From contig NZ_JABEQC010000014.1 in the NCBI RefSeq assembly GCF_013041605.1, forward strand, positions 35,893 to 99,892: DNA of 64,000 nucleotides, written 5' to 3'. Positions 7,798 through 16,399 of this stretch are shown here, in pieces (the stretch's first letter is position 1; every line of letters starts with the position of its first letter). The notes beneath the pieces are model-generated. The model saw only the letters and a program-made list of their open reading frames with translations, had not been told where the DNA came from and made no database searches. Source of the stretch: Vibrio plantisponsor. Its GTDB lineage: Bacteria > Pseudomonadota > Gammaproteobacteria > Enterobacterales > Vibrionaceae. The translations under genes were made by a program, and so were the position numbers.

Positions 7798-8412
7798 ATG
7801 AGCAACGAAGAAAACAAAGTTAAAGATGAAGAGCTGAAGCCAGAAGCGGTTGAAGTTGAAGCTGAAGCTGTCGGCACTGATGCTGATATCGATTGGAATC
7901 AAGATGACGCGCAAGAAGGCGAAGTGCTTGATGAGCAAGAAGCAAAAATTGCTCAGCTAGAAGCAGCATTGCTTTCTACTGAACAGCGTTTGAAAGATCA
8001 GCAAGACAGCGTTCTACGCGCTAAAGCTGAAGTTGAGAACATGCGTCGTCGTTCTGAGCAAGAAATTGATAAAGCACGTAAATTTGCTTTGAACCGTTTT
8101 GCTGAAGAACTGTTGCCGGTTATCGATAACCTAGAACGTGCGATTCAAGCGGCTGACATGGAAAACGAAGCAATTAAACCTGTGATTGAAGGTGTTGAAC
8201 TAACACACAAAACGTTCATTGGTGTAATTGAGAAGTTCGGTTTGAAAGAAATTAATCCAGAAGGTGAAGCTTTCAATCCTGAATTCCATCAAGCGATGTC
8301 AATTCAAGAAAGCCCAGACCACGAATCAAACACGGTTATGTTCGTAATGCAAAAAGGTTACGAGTTAAACGGCCGTGTAGTTCGACCAGCAATGGTAATG
8401 GTTGCTAAGTAA
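7798..8412 (+). CDS. grpE: Nucleotide exchange factor GrpE
   Basis: Co-chaperone that releases ADP from DnaK. The 204-residue protein has a very acidic N-terminal 60 residues, a long coiled coil (roughly residues 45-110, containing VLRAKAEVENMRRRSEQE), and the C-terminal beta domain ending NGRVVRPAMVMVAK, the family signature. An AGGAG site precedes the ATG. It is a separate transcription unit from dnaK, with its own sigma-32 promoter and terminator. Confidence 0.97.
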   Translation: MSNEENKVKDEELKPEAVEVEAEAVGTDADIDWNQDDAQEGEVLDEQEAKIAQLEAALLSTEQRLKDQQDSVLRAKAEVENMRRRSEQEIDKARKFALNRFAEELLPVIDNLERAIQAADMENEAIKPVIEGVELTHKTFIGVIEKFGLKEINPEGEAFNPEFHQAMSIQESPDHESNTVMFVMQKGYELNGRVVRPAMVMVAK

Positions 8413-8431
8413 TCTTATTGAAAAAGAACGA

Positions 8432-8462
8432 AAACGGGAGGCAAGCGCCTCCCGTTTATTTT
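8432..8462 (+). terminator. Terminator of grpE
   Basis: AAACGGGAGGC-AAGC-GCCTCCCGTTT perfect stem followed by a T-rich run, 20 bases after the stop. Confidence 0.85.
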
Positions 8463-8575
8463 GTCGCAAGACAATCATTATCTGGTGAAATTTGCTTGTA
8501 GGGTGCTGAGTTTTTATCCAGCATCAAAAAAATCACTCGAAAAGCCGATAATTTTAATTTTTTTTCATTTTTCCC

Positions 8576-8603
8576 CTTGAAATGCTTTTTGCCGCCCTTA
8601 TCT
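8576..8603 (+). promoter_or_regulatory. Sigma-32 heat-shock promoter of dnaK
   Basis: CTTGAA (8576-8581), 13-base spacer, CCCTTATCT (8595-8603). The -10 is slightly weaker than at grpE. The site lies about 95 bases before the dnaK start. Confidence 0.8.
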
Positions 8604-8696
8604 ATGGGGCATACAAGAAGCAAACATACATGTTTAGCTTTGTGGCCCGATAAGGGCATAACAAACGAACAGAGAATTTATTTCGGAGATAGCCTG

Positions 8697-10610
8697 ATGG
8701 GTAGAATCATTGGTATTGACTTAGGTACGACTAACTCATGTGTTGCTGTACTAGACGGCGACAAACCTCGCGTAATTGAAAACGCAGAAGGTGAGCGTAC
8801 CACCCCTTCTATTATTGCATATACAGACGGCGAAACATTGGTCGGTCAACCTGCAAAACGTCAAGCTGTAACGAACCCAGAAAACACGCTATTTGCTATT
8901 AAGCGTCTTATCGGTCGTCGTTTCGAAGACGAAGAAGTTCAGCGCGATATCGAAATCATGCCATACAAAATTGTACGTGCTGATAACGGTGATGCATGGG
9001 TTGAAGCGAAAGGCCAAAAAATGGCTGCACCTCAAGTTTCAGCAGAAGTTCTGAAGAAAATGAAGAAAACTGCAGAAGACTTCCTAGGTGAAGAAGTAAC
9101 TGGTGCTGTAATCACAGTTCCTGCTTATTTCAACGATGCTCAACGTCAAGCAACGAAAGATGCTGGCCGTATTGCTGGTCTAGAAGTTAAACGTATCATC
9201 AACGAACCAACTGCAGCTGCTCTAGCTTACGGTTTGGATAAGAAAGGCGGCGACCGCGTTATCGCTGTATACGACCTTGGTGGTGGTACATTCGATATTT
9301 CAATCATCGAAATCGATGAAGTTGAAGGCGAGAAGACTTTCGAAGTTCTTTCTACCAACGGTGACACTCACCTAGGTGGTGAAGACTTTGATAACCGTCT
9401 GATCAACTACTTGGTTGACGAGTTCAACAAAGAACAAGGTATCAACCTGAAGAACGATCCGCTTGCAATGCAACGTCTAAAAGAAGCGGCAGAGAAAGCG
9501 AAAATCGAACTGTCTTCAGCACAGTCAACTGACGTGAACCTACCATACATCACGGCAGATGCGACTGGTCCTAAGCACATGAACATCAAAGTTTCACGTG
9601 CGAAACTAGAATCTCTAGTTGAAGACTTAGTTCAACGTTCACTAGATCCACTAAAAGTTGCTCTAGCGGATGCTGATCTGTCTGTAGGCGACATCACTGA
9701 CGTTATCCTAGTTGGTGGTCAAACTCGTATGCCTATGGTTCAGAAGAAAGTTTCTGAGTTCTTCGGTAAAGAGCCACGTAAAGACGTGAACCCTGATGAA
9801 GCAGTAGCGGTTGGTGCTGCAGTTCAAGGTGGTGTACTTGCTGGTGACGTTAAAGACGTACTTCTTCTAGACGTAACTCCACTGTCTCTAGGTATCGAGA
9901 CTATGGGTGGCGTTATGACTAAGCTAATTGAGAAAAACACAACCATTCCTACTAAAGCGAATCAAGTGTTCTCAACAGCTGAAGACAACCAAAGCGCAGT
10001 AACGATTCATGTACTACAAGGTGAGCGTAAGCAAGCGACTTATAACAAGTCTCTAGGTCAATTCAACCTAGAAGGTATTCAACCTGCACCACGTGGTATG
10101 CCTCAAATCGAAGTTATCTTCGACCTAGATGCGGACGGTATCCTGCACGTATCTGCGAAAGATAAACAAACTGGTAAAGAGCAGAAGATCACTATCCAAG
10201 CTTCTGGCGGTTTGAGCGATGAAGAAATCGAGAAAATGGTACAAGAAGCAGAAGCTAACAAAGAAGCGGACAAGAAGTTCGAAGAACTAGCAACTGCACG
10301 TAACCAAGCTGACCAAATGATTCACGCAACTCAAAAACAAGTTGCTGAAGCAGGTGAAGCTCTTCCAGCAGAAGACAAAGAGAAAATCGAAGCCGCTGTA
10401 GCAGCACTAGAAACTGCGAAGAAAGGCGACGACAAAGCAGAAATCGACGCAAAAGTTCAAGCGTTGATGGAAGCTTCTCAAAAGCTAATGGAAATTGCTC
10501 AACAGCAAGCACAAGCACAACAAGGTGCGGGCGCTGAGCAGCAATCAGCATCTAAAGACGACGATGTTGTTGACGCTGAATTTGAAGAAGTGAAAGACGA
10601 CAAGAAATAA
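8697..10610 (+). CDS. dnaK: Molecular chaperone DnaK (Hsp70)
   Basis: 637-residue Hsp70. The ATPase domain opens with GRIIGIDLGTTNSCVAV and contains VYDLGGGTFDISIIEI and VILVGGQTRMPMVQKKV. The substrate-binding domain follows from about residue 390, then a helical lid, a Gln/Ala-rich linker and the usual acidic end DDDVVDAEFEEVKDDKK. The ATG at 8697 has GGAG ten bases upstream. A longer in-frame start at 8577 is rejected because it lies inside the sigma-32 promoter. It is followed after 270 bases by dnaJ on the same strand. Confidence 0.98.
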   Translation: MGRIIGIDLGTTNSCVAVLDGDKPRVIENAEGERTTPSIIAYTDGETLVGQPAKRQAVTNPENTLFAIKRLIGRRFEDEEVQRDIEIMPYKIVRADNGDAWVEAKGQKMAAPQVSAEVLKKMKKTAEDFLGEEVTGAVITVPAYFNDAQRQATKDAGRIAGLEVKRIINEPTAAALAYGLDKKGGDRVIAVYDLGGGTFDISIIEIDEVEGEKTFEVLSTNGDTHLGGEDFDNRLINYLVDEFNKEQGINLKNDPLAMQRLKEAAEKAKIELSSAQSTDVNLPYITADATGPKHMNIKVSRAKLESLVEDLVQRSLDPLKVALADADLSVGDITDVILVGGQTRMPMVQKKVSEFFGKEPRKDVNPDEAVAVGAAVQGGVLAGDVKDVLLLDVTPLSLGIETMGGVMTKLIEKNTTIPTKANQVFSTAEDNQSAVTIHVLQGERKQATYNKSLGQFNLEGIQPAPRGMPQIEVIFDLDADGILHVSAKDKQTGKEQKITIQASGGLSDEEIEKMVQEAEANKEADKKFEELATARNQADQMIHATQKQVAEAGEALPAEDKEKIEAAVAALETAKKGDDKAEIDAKVQALMEASQKLMEIAQQQAQAQQGAGAEQQSASKDDDVVDAEFEEVKDDKK

Positions 10611-10623
10611 TTTGTTGTAAACG

Positions 10624-10820
10624 GATGGCTTGTTTAATGACAAGTCATCTGTGTTCACGATTCATTCTATTTACTTGCGGGCGTCAGAGTTTCTCTCTCG
10701 CCCGCATGTTTCTAGTTGTAGAGTCTATCTAGATAATACTATTTGCTCGTCAACTGATAGCGTCAACATATTGATTGCTAAGTAAAAACTAAATTTGTTG
10801 TCAGTAATATTATCTAGATT
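10624..10820 (+). other. Structured dnaK-dnaJ intergenic region
   Basis: Three nested elements lie in the 270-base gap. These are a 10-bp hairpin at 10624-10649 (one G-U pair), a GC-rich hairpin TGCGGGCG / CGCCCGCA at 10676-10706, and a 14-base inverted repeat ATCTAGATAATACT (10727-10740) / AATATTATCTAGAT (10806-10819) with one mismatch enclosing 65 bases. None has a proper T-tract, so these look like attenuating or mRNA-processing structures rather than a terminator. Confidence 0.6.
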
Positions 10821-10880
10821 GATTGATAAAAGACGGAGAAGCACTGCGCTTCTCGCTCAAAGTAATTGGTAGTTTAAAAC

Positions 10881-12023
10881 ATGTCAAAACGTGATTTTTA
10901 CGAAGTATTAGGCGTTAGCCGTGATGCCTCAGAGCGCGATATTAAAAAGGCGTATAAGCGTCTAGCAATGAAATTCCACCCAGACCGTAATCCGGGTGAT
11001 GCGACTGCTGCGGATAAGTTTAAAGAAGTAAAAGAAGCGTACGAAATTCTGACAGATGATCAGAAAAAAGCCGCTTATGACCAATATGGTCATGCAGCCT
11101 TTGAACAAGGCGGCATGGGCGGTGGCGGCTTTGGTGGTGGCGGTGCCGATTTTGGTGACATCTTCGGTGATGTGTTTGGTGACATCTTCGGCGGTGCTCG
11201 TCGTGGCGGCGGCGGTCCTCGTGCGCAGCGTGGTGCTGATCTACGTTACAACATGGAACTGACTCTAGAAGAAGCGGTTCGCGGTTGTAGCAAAGAAATC
11301 GAAGTACCAACACTGGTTCATTGCGATACTTGTAATGGCTCTGGTGCTAAGAAAGGCACATCTGCACAAACCTGTGGAACCTGTCATGGCCACGGTCAAG
11401 TGCAAATGCGTCAAGGCTTCTTTGCTGTACAACAAACCTGTCCTACCTGTAATGGTAAGGGCAAGATCATTAAAGACCCATGTAATGACTGCCATGGTCA
11501 AGGTCGCAAGCAAAAAACTAAAACGCTTAACGTTAAGATCCCAGCTGGTGTGGATACAGGCGATCGCATCCGTTTATCTGGCGAAGGAGAAGCGGGCGAA
11601 ATGGGTGCACCAGCAGGTGATTTGTACGTACAAGTCCACGTGAAAGAGCACCATATTTTTGAACGTGATGGCAACAATCTGTACTGTGAAGTACCTGTAA
11701 GCTTCGCTATGGCAGCTCTTGGCGGTGAAGTTGAAGTACCAACTCTTGACGGTCGTGTAAACCTTAAAGTGCCAGAAGAGACGCAAACAGGCCGTATGTT
11801 CCGCATGCGTGGTAAAGGCGTGAAGAGTGTACGTGGTGGCGCAATTGGTGACTTGCTAGTGAAGCTGGTGGTAGAAACACCTGTGAAACTCAGCTCTCGT
11901 CAAAAAGAACTATTACGTGAACTGGAAGACTCTTTTGGTGGTGAAGCGGGTCAAAAGCACAAACCTAAATCAGAAGGTTTCTTCAACGGTGTTAAGAAGT
12001 TCTTCGATGATCTAACCAGCTAA
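10881..12023 (+). CDS. dnaJ: Molecular chaperone DnaJ (Hsp40)
   Basis: 380-residue type I Hsp40 that delivers substrates to DnaK. It has an N-terminal J domain with HPD in KFHPDRNPGD, then a Gly/Phe-rich linker from about residue 70 to 110. Four zinc-finger repeats follow (CDTCNGSG, CGTCHGHG, CPTCNGKG, CNDCHGQG), and then the two C-terminal beta domains. Length and architecture are standard. No promoter was recognised in front, so it is probably co-transcribed from dnaK through the structured 270-base gap. Confidence 0.97.
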   Translation: MSKRDFYEVLGVSRDASERDIKKAYKRLAMKFHPDRNPGDATAADKFKEVKEAYEILTDDQKKAAYDQYGHAAFEQGGMGGGGFGGGGADFGDIFGDVFGDIFGGARRGGGGPRAQRGADLRYNMELTLEEAVRGCSKEIEVPTLVHCDTCNGSGAKKGTSAQTCGTCHGHGQVQMRQGFFAVQQTCPTCNGKGKIIKDPCNDCHGQGRKQKTKTLNVKIPAGVDTGDRIRLSGEGEAGEMGAPAGDLYVQVHVKEHHIFERDGNNLYCEVPVSFAMAALGGEVEVPTLDGRVNLKVPEETQTGRMFRMRGKGVKSVRGGAIGDLLVKLVVETPVKLSSRQKELLRELEDSFGGEAGQKHKPKSEGFFNGVKKFFDDLTS

Positions 12024-12043
12024 TCTCTGGTGACTAGATATAA

Positions 12044-12072
12044 AAATAAGGCCAGCATTGCTGGCCTTATTT
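12044..12072. terminator. Bidirectional terminator between dnaJ and the pilin gene
   Basis: AAATAAGGCCAGC-ATT-GCTGGCCTTATTT, a perfect 13-bp palindrome between convergent genes. Confidence 0.85.
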
Positions 12073-12083
12073 GTACTTGAAAC

Positions 12084-12518
12084 TTACAACCAGCAACCGC
12101 TGGGTAAGCTTTCTCCTGTATGTGATAGCGTCAACTTGGTATAGGTATTCCCTAAGCAGGTGTCGTTGTTCTGTCCTTTTGTTGCTTTTGGTGTTGCTGT
12201 TATTAAATAACCTGTTTTACTGACGGTCGCCGATATCTCATATCTGTCACTATCAACTTCGCAAAAGCTGTTGCAAATACCGTTCGTCATTATGGTATCG
12301 GCTGAATAACCATTGTCGTAGTGCTCTTCCAAGTAGAGCTGCAATTTAGACATATCGGCCATTGCCTGTTTTCTATGTGCTTTTCTAATATGGTCACTGT
12401 AGTTGGGGTAGGCGATAGACCCTAGAATTCCAATGATGGCAACAACTAAGATTAATTCGATGAGTGTCAAACCTTGATGCTTACGTGACGCTATCTTGCA
12501 GTAAAATGTACGAATCAT
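12084..12518 (-). CDS. pilE: Type IV pilin-like protein (PilE class)
   Basis: 144 residues with a class III leader: 16 residues ending in Gly, then LTLIELILVVAIIGILGSIA, so the prepilin peptidase site and Glu5 are present. The C-terminal part has four Cys (NGICNSFC, DTCLG and PSGCWL), giving probable disulfide loops as in PilE pilins. It is transcribed away from the four minor pilin genes at 12621-15381, so the set forms a divergent pilin cluster. In V. cholerae a similar cluster belongs to the competence/chitin-regulated type IV pilus; that role here is inference. Confidence 0.85.
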   Translation of the reverse strand: MIRTFYCKIASRKHQGLTLIELILVVAIIGILGSIAYPNYSDHIRKAHRKQAMADMSKLQLYLEEHYDNGYSADTIMTNGICNSFCEVDSDRYEISATVSKTGYLITATPKATKGQNNDTCLGNTYTKLTLSHTGESLPSGCWL

Positions 12519-12620
12519 TTCTATTACTTCTCCATATCAACCTACGCCATTTTTAGTACCTGTTAGTATTGTTGCAAGTTGATTCATATTAATTGCAAGA
12601 CTTACAGAGGAATTTGGGAA

Positions 12621-13139
12621 ATGCTTCGCGGGTTCACTTTACTGGAGATGCTGATTACGATTTCCGTTATGTCGGTGTTGTTAGCTTTTGCTGCACCGAA
12701 TCTTTATCTCTACCAACAGAAACACAAAATCATAAACTTAGCTTCTGAATTGCATGGGTTTCTTGTTCAGGCGAAATCAGAAGCTGTCTTTCGTAACGCA
12801 GATCTCTGGGCACATATTGAAATGGATAGTAATCCGACGGTCACAGGGAAGTGGTCTATCCGTGTAACTGATTCTGAAACTTTAGGTGCTGGGGAGACGA
12901 TACAAGTTATGACAGGAGACAGGTATCGAAACATATTTTTCCAATCCAATTACCTATCGAATCAAATTAAGTTCAATGGCATCAGAGGCAAGATAACCAA
13001 TGGCACCTTACGTTTTGCATTAACCAATGTGATGGAGGAACCGTTGAATCTAAGAAGTTCGTTTGGTGCTAGTCGAATCATTGTTTGTGCAGAAGGAGGA
13101 GAGTTCTATGGTTTCTCGCAGTGCAGTTCGCAAATTTAG
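12621..13139 (+). CDS. fimT: Type IV pilus minor pilin, FimT/FimU type
   Basis: 172 residues from the ATG at 12621, which is preceded by AGAGG and gives a minimal four-residue leader MLRG before FTLLEMLITISVMSVLLAFA. A longer in-frame start exists but would give a poor leader. The body matches the FimT/GspH pattern (hydrophobic N-helix, SELHGFLVQAKSEAVFRN) and ends with the Gly/Cys-containing segment IIVCAEGGEFYGFSQC. Its end overlaps the next gene by 32 bases, so the block is translated as one coupled operon. Confidence 0.85.
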   Translation: MLRGFTLLEMLITISVMSVLLAFAAPNLYLYQQKHKIINLASELHGFLVQAKSEAVFRNADLWAHIEMDSNPTVTGKWSIRVTDSETLGAGETIQVMTGDRYRNIFFQSNYLSNQIKFNGIRGKITNGTLRFALTNVMEEPLNLRSSFGASRIIVCAEGGEFYGFSQCSSQI

Positions 13140-13734
13140 TGGTTTTTCCATTGTCGAATTCATGGTTGCAGCTCTACTAGGAGGAATAGCGTTAACGACC
13201 ATGGGGAGTGTGCTCCTTTCAACTCAAAAATCTGCTAGTGAAAAAAGTAAGCAAATTATGCTGCTGCAGAACATATCAAGTACATTGTATCAACTTAAAG
13301 AGGACATATTGAGAGCTGGGTACGATGATGGAATTGATACATCAGCACGATTTTTGGGCGAGTCAAAGGTCACATATGTCCATAGCCAACCGAATGCCCT
13401 GGGGTATGTCTATAAAGTTCGCTCTAGTTCTCCTTCCGAGTATAGACACGTGTTGTATTGGTTAAACAGTAAAACATCTAGTCTGATGTTCTGTGAAAAA
13501 AGTCGGCCAACGCTGATCTCTGTTTATTCTGCCGCCACTCAATTTGGCAATTGTTATTCACTGTTTGACCCTAACCAAGTATCAGTAAGTGAGTTTACAG
13601 TTAAGCGTTACGACATTGACAGTAATGATGCGGAAAGTGCTTTTGTTACTGTTCGTATGAAAGCGCATCTGACTAAAGACCCCGAAATTAATCAATATCT
13701 AGAGCTCAAAGTGACGCAGAGGAACTGGCAATGA
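13108..13734 (+). CDS. pilW: Type IV pilus minor pilin, PilW type
   Basis: 208 residues from the ATG at 13108, which has a strong AAGGAGGA ribosome site. The leader ends KFSG, followed by FSIVEFMVAALLGGIALTTMG with Glu5. The size and later motif YRHVLYWLNS suit PilW. It lies between the FimT-like and PilX-like genes and overlaps both (32 and 4 bases). Sequence conservation in this family is low, so the subtype rests on gene order plus the N-terminal helix. Confidence 0.75.
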   Translation: MVSRSAVRKFSGFSIVEFMVAALLGGIALTTMGSVLLSTQKSASEKSKQIMLLQNISSTLYQLKEDILRAGYDDGIDTSARFLGESKVTYVHSQPNALGYVYKVRSSSPSEYRHVLYWLNSKTSSLMFCEKSRPTLISVYSAATQFGNCYSLFDPNQVSVSEFTVKRYDIDSNDAESAFVTVRMKAHLTKDPEINQYLELKVTQRNWQ

Positions 13735-14969
13735 GTAGGAACTTACAAAAAGGTGTTACCACTTTAGCGGTTACTTCTATTTTATTGATGGTAGCGTTAA
13801 CGGTTACACTGGGCTCTCAGAAATCACTCTTCTACCAAATTAAACGCTCCCAAAATGAAATTAAATCCCGGCAAAACCATTGGTTAGCGGAAGGTGCTAT
13901 CGAGTGTGGTTATGCGCAGTTTCGAGCTGAAAATAAGGTTCCACAAAATATTACTGATTGTGGATCTGGGCATGGTGTGATTGCTTCTTTTGTGCCTTCA
14001 ATTTATGGACAGCGAGTGGTGGCAAAAAGTGGATACAGTACTGTAGAAAAAGAAATTCAAATTAAGAATAGACTGAGCTCAGGAGCAATACAGTCAAACG
14101 CAGATCTGTATTTCCATTCTAGCTTGTCATTTGCGACACCTGATCCCGGCAAGTTAACAGAAAGAGGTTGGGAGTGTGTCGCGCTTCGTTATGGAAGCCG
14201 CTTTTATTCACCATCGTTGGTTAATCAGGGAGTGGTTCACGGCAGAAAACCCTATGAAGATTTTAGTAACCCCGGTTACAAAGACTGTCTTAGTTCTCAT
14301 CGCTCTTTCGGTCAATCGTGGGGACATTTAGGAAAAGATTTCGTACAAGATGCCCATTTATCTCTATTTGAACAGTTCTTTAATGTCCCTGCTCACGAAC
14401 ATGACAAGGTGAAAATGAGTGACAAAGTAACTGTGATGGAGGGCGTTGGGTATCCTAAGCAAGTGTATAATTGCGGCAGCGCTTTGGCATCGCAAATTCG
14501 CTCTGGCAAACATTTCCTCTGGGTTGAAGGGGGATGTGAGATCAAAATGTCTGAATACAATAACTTGGTCAATGCGGCTGCTGCTACTAACGGCGTTTTA
14601 ATACTTGTCCACGAAGGTGTTTTTTCTGTGATGGGCAAGCCTCCCGGAGGCTCGTCTGAGCCGTTCAAAGGGGTTTTGTTTCATTTTAATCGAGAGTTTA
14701 TTGCTTCTCACCATCAATGGAGAGGCTTTGTTGCGGATAGGATGTTGAATCATCCTACTTCTGTTATTGAGCGGTCTTATCGCAACATAGCTTCATATTA
14801 TCAATATGGTGCGTTCAGTTTATCTGGTGGGCAATACTTTGATACACCAGGGCAGGCAGCGGTGTTTAATGATTCATTAGAGGTCAATTTTAATGGTGAT
14901 GTCATCAACAACGTACAGGCAAATGTTAATCCACCAAGGTGGAGAGAAGGATCTTGGTATGCAGAATAA
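13731..14969 (+). CDS. pilX: Large minor pilin-like protein, PilX/GspK-like position
   Basis: 412 residues, starting in an ATGA overlap with the PilW-type gene. The N-terminus MSRNLQKG then VTTLAVTSILLMVALTVTLG is a class III leader and helix, but residue 5 after the cut is Ala, not Glu. A pilin-like head, LAEGAIECGYAQFRAE, follows, and the remaining 330 residues are not recognisable to me. Lack of Glu5 with a large body recalls GspK/PilX tip subunits. It overlaps the PilV-type gene by 11 bases. Function inferred from cluster position. Confidence 0.7.
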   Translation: MSRNLQKGVTTLAVTSILLMVALTVTLGSQKSLFYQIKRSQNEIKSRQNHWLAEGAIECGYAQFRAENKVPQNITDCGSGHGVIASFVPSIYGQRVVAKSGYSTVEKEIQIKNRLSSGAIQSNADLYFHSSLSFATPDPGKLTERGWECVALRYGSRFYSPSLVNQGVVHGRKPYEDFSNPGYKDCLSSHRSFGQSWGHLGKDFVQDAHLSLFEQFFNVPAHEHDKVKMSDKVTVMEGVGYPKQVYNCGSALASQIRSGKHFLWVEGGCEIKMSEYNNLVNAAAATNGVLILVHEGVFSVMGKPPGGSSEPFKGVLFHFNREFIASHHQWRGFVADRMLNHPTSVIERSYRNIASYYQYGAFSLSGGQYFDTPGQAAVFNDSLEVNFNGDVINNVQANVNPPRWREGSWYAE

Positions 14970-15381
14970 AAACAAACAGTCAGGTTTTAGTTTGATTGAA
15001 GTGATGATTACTTTCGCTTTGATTGGTGTTAGTGCTTTGGGTCTTATTAAGCTCCAAGCTTATATTGAGCAACGTGCCGATTATGCTTTACACAGTATTA
15101 AAGCGTTGAATGTTGCGGAACAGAGATTAGAGTGGTTTCGAACACGAGGCTCGAAAGCGACACATCTACGAATTAAAACGCCCGACTATGATAGTAGTAT
15201 TGCTTCCTATGTATGTAACCAAGATCCTATTTATACCGTGAGGTGGGACGTGAATGAACCTAATTCCACATTGGGGGTAAAAACGATCACTATGGAAGTA
15301 TCTTGGCTTGACCGAAACGGAAGTAAGCAAACGGTCGCTCTGCAAACCATGTTGTCCAAATACAGTGAGTTTAATACCTAG
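14959..15381 (+). CDS. pilV: Type IV pilus minor pilin, PilV type
   Basis: 140 residues from the ATG at 14959, which follows GGAGAGAAGGA. The leader is MQNKNKQSG, and the mature start FSLIEVMITFALIGVSALGLIKLQ contains Glu5 and is very typical of PilV. It is the last gene of the four-gene pilin block, followed by a terminator. A longer in-frame start is rejected because it would bury the prepilin site. Confidence 0.85.
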   Translation: MQNKNKQSGFSLIEVMITFALIGVSALGLIKLQAYIEQRADYALHSIKALNVAEQRLEWFRTRGSKATHLRIKTPDYDSSIASYVCNQDPIYTVRWDVNEPNSTLGVKTITMEVSWLDRNGSKQTVALQTMLSKYSEFNT

Positions 15382-15414
15382 GTGTTTGAGCGAGCTAAAA
15401 GCATCAATCGATAC

Positions 15415-15440
15415 AAAAGCCCGCATGTCGCGGGCTTTTT
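15415..15440 (+). terminator. Terminator of the minor pilin operon
   Basis: AAAAGCCCGC / GCGGGCTTTT stem with a five-base loop and a T-run. It also reads as a terminator on the minus strand for fghA. Confidence 0.85.
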
Positions 15441-15453
15441 GAATTGAGATAAA

Positions 15454-16305
15454 TCAGTACTCAGTTTTTAGATATTTAGCGTGAAACTCTAGGTGATCAT
15501 CGATAAATGTCTGAATGAAGTAGTAGCTGTGGTCATACCCTGGCTGAATACGCAGAGTTAAGTTTGCCTTTGCTTCGATAGCGGCTGATTGTAATGTCTC
15601 TGGTTTGAGCTGCTCAGTTAAGAAACTATCTGCGTTTCCTTGGTCAACCAATATTGGCGCTGTCACTAGATGAGTTTTCATTAGCTCGACTGCGTCATAC
15701 TGTAGCCATTTGCTCTTGTCTTCACCTAAGTAATTGCGAAACGCTTTTTGTCCCCATGGTACGGCCATCGGATGACATATAGGGCTAAATGCAGATATCG
15801 ACGAATAAGCCGTTGGGTTCTTGATGCCAATAGTCAATGCGCCGTGACCACCCATACTATGCCCTGAAATGGCTTTGCGCTTACTAACGGGGAAGTTTGC
15901 TTCTATCAGCTGTGGCAGTTCATCAACGATGTAGCTGTACATCTGATAATATTCCTGCCATGGTTCTTGGGTAGCATTAAGATAAAAACCTGCACCGAGG
16001 CCAAAATCGTAAGCTCCTTCCGGATCATCAGGAACACCTTCACCTCTAGGGCTGGTATCTGGAGCGACAATCGCAATCCTTAACTCTGCGGCTTTTTTGA
16101 AAGCGCCCGCTTTCTGCATAAAGTTTTCGTCAGTACAGGTGAGACCTGATAACCAATACAACACAGGTACCGGTTTATCTTCGGTCGCTTCTAACGGCAG
16201 ATAAATGGCAAAGCGCATTTCACAATTGAGTGTGCTGGATTGATGAATGTATTGCTTGTGCCAGCCATCGAAAACTTTCGCTTGGCTATGATTAATTAAA
16301 CTCAT
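15454..16305 (-). CDS. fghA: S-formylglutathione hydrolase
   Basis: Esterase that hydrolyses S-formylglutathione to formate and glutathione, the second step of glutathione-dependent formaldehyde detoxification. The 283-residue alpha/beta hydrolase has the nucleophile in GHSMGGHGAL, the acid in ILVDQGNADSF and the His in PGYDHSYYF. The start at 16305 is chosen because it follows AGGAGGAAG and aligns with the family N-terminus; an upstream in-frame extension is not supported. It lies 94 bases after frmA, with a hairpin in the gap. Confidence 0.95.
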   Translation of the reverse strand: MSLINHSQAKVFDGWHKQYIHQSSTLNCEMRFAIYLPLEATEDKPVPVLYWLSGLTCTDENFMQKAGAFKKAAELRIAIVAPDTSPRGEGVPDDPEGAYDFGLGAGFYLNATQEPWQEYYQMYSYIVDELPQLIEANFPVSKRKAISGHSMGGHGALTIGIKNPTAYSSISAFSPICHPMAVPWGQKAFRNYLGEDKSKWLQYDAVELMKTHLVTAPILVDQGNADSFLTEQLKPETLQSAAIEAKANLTLRIQPGYDHSYYFIQTFIDDHLEFHAKYLKTEY

Positions 16306-16332
16306 TCTTCCTCCTATACCCAGTTTTTTGTA

Positions 16333-16356
16333 GTGGCTGCTAAAGTTCGCAGCCAC
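16333..16356 (-). other. Intercistronic hairpin between frmA and fghA
   Basis: GTGGCTGC / GCAGCCAC perfect 8-bp stem with an 8-base loop and no T-tract in the minus-strand direction. It is probably an mRNA stability or processing structure. Confidence 0.5.
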
Positions 16357-16399
16357 TCGAAGTTATAGGGTATACGCTGTTTTTAGATATCGTTCTGCA

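Noticed and set aside
8577..8696. 40-residue N-terminal extension of DnaK
   Set aside because: It begins inside the sigma-32 promoter and precedes the GGAG site of the conserved start at 8697.
10255..10551. 98-codon minus-strand frame in the 3' part of dnaK
   Set aside because: Low-complexity shadow of the Ala/Gln/Glu-rich DnaK tail.
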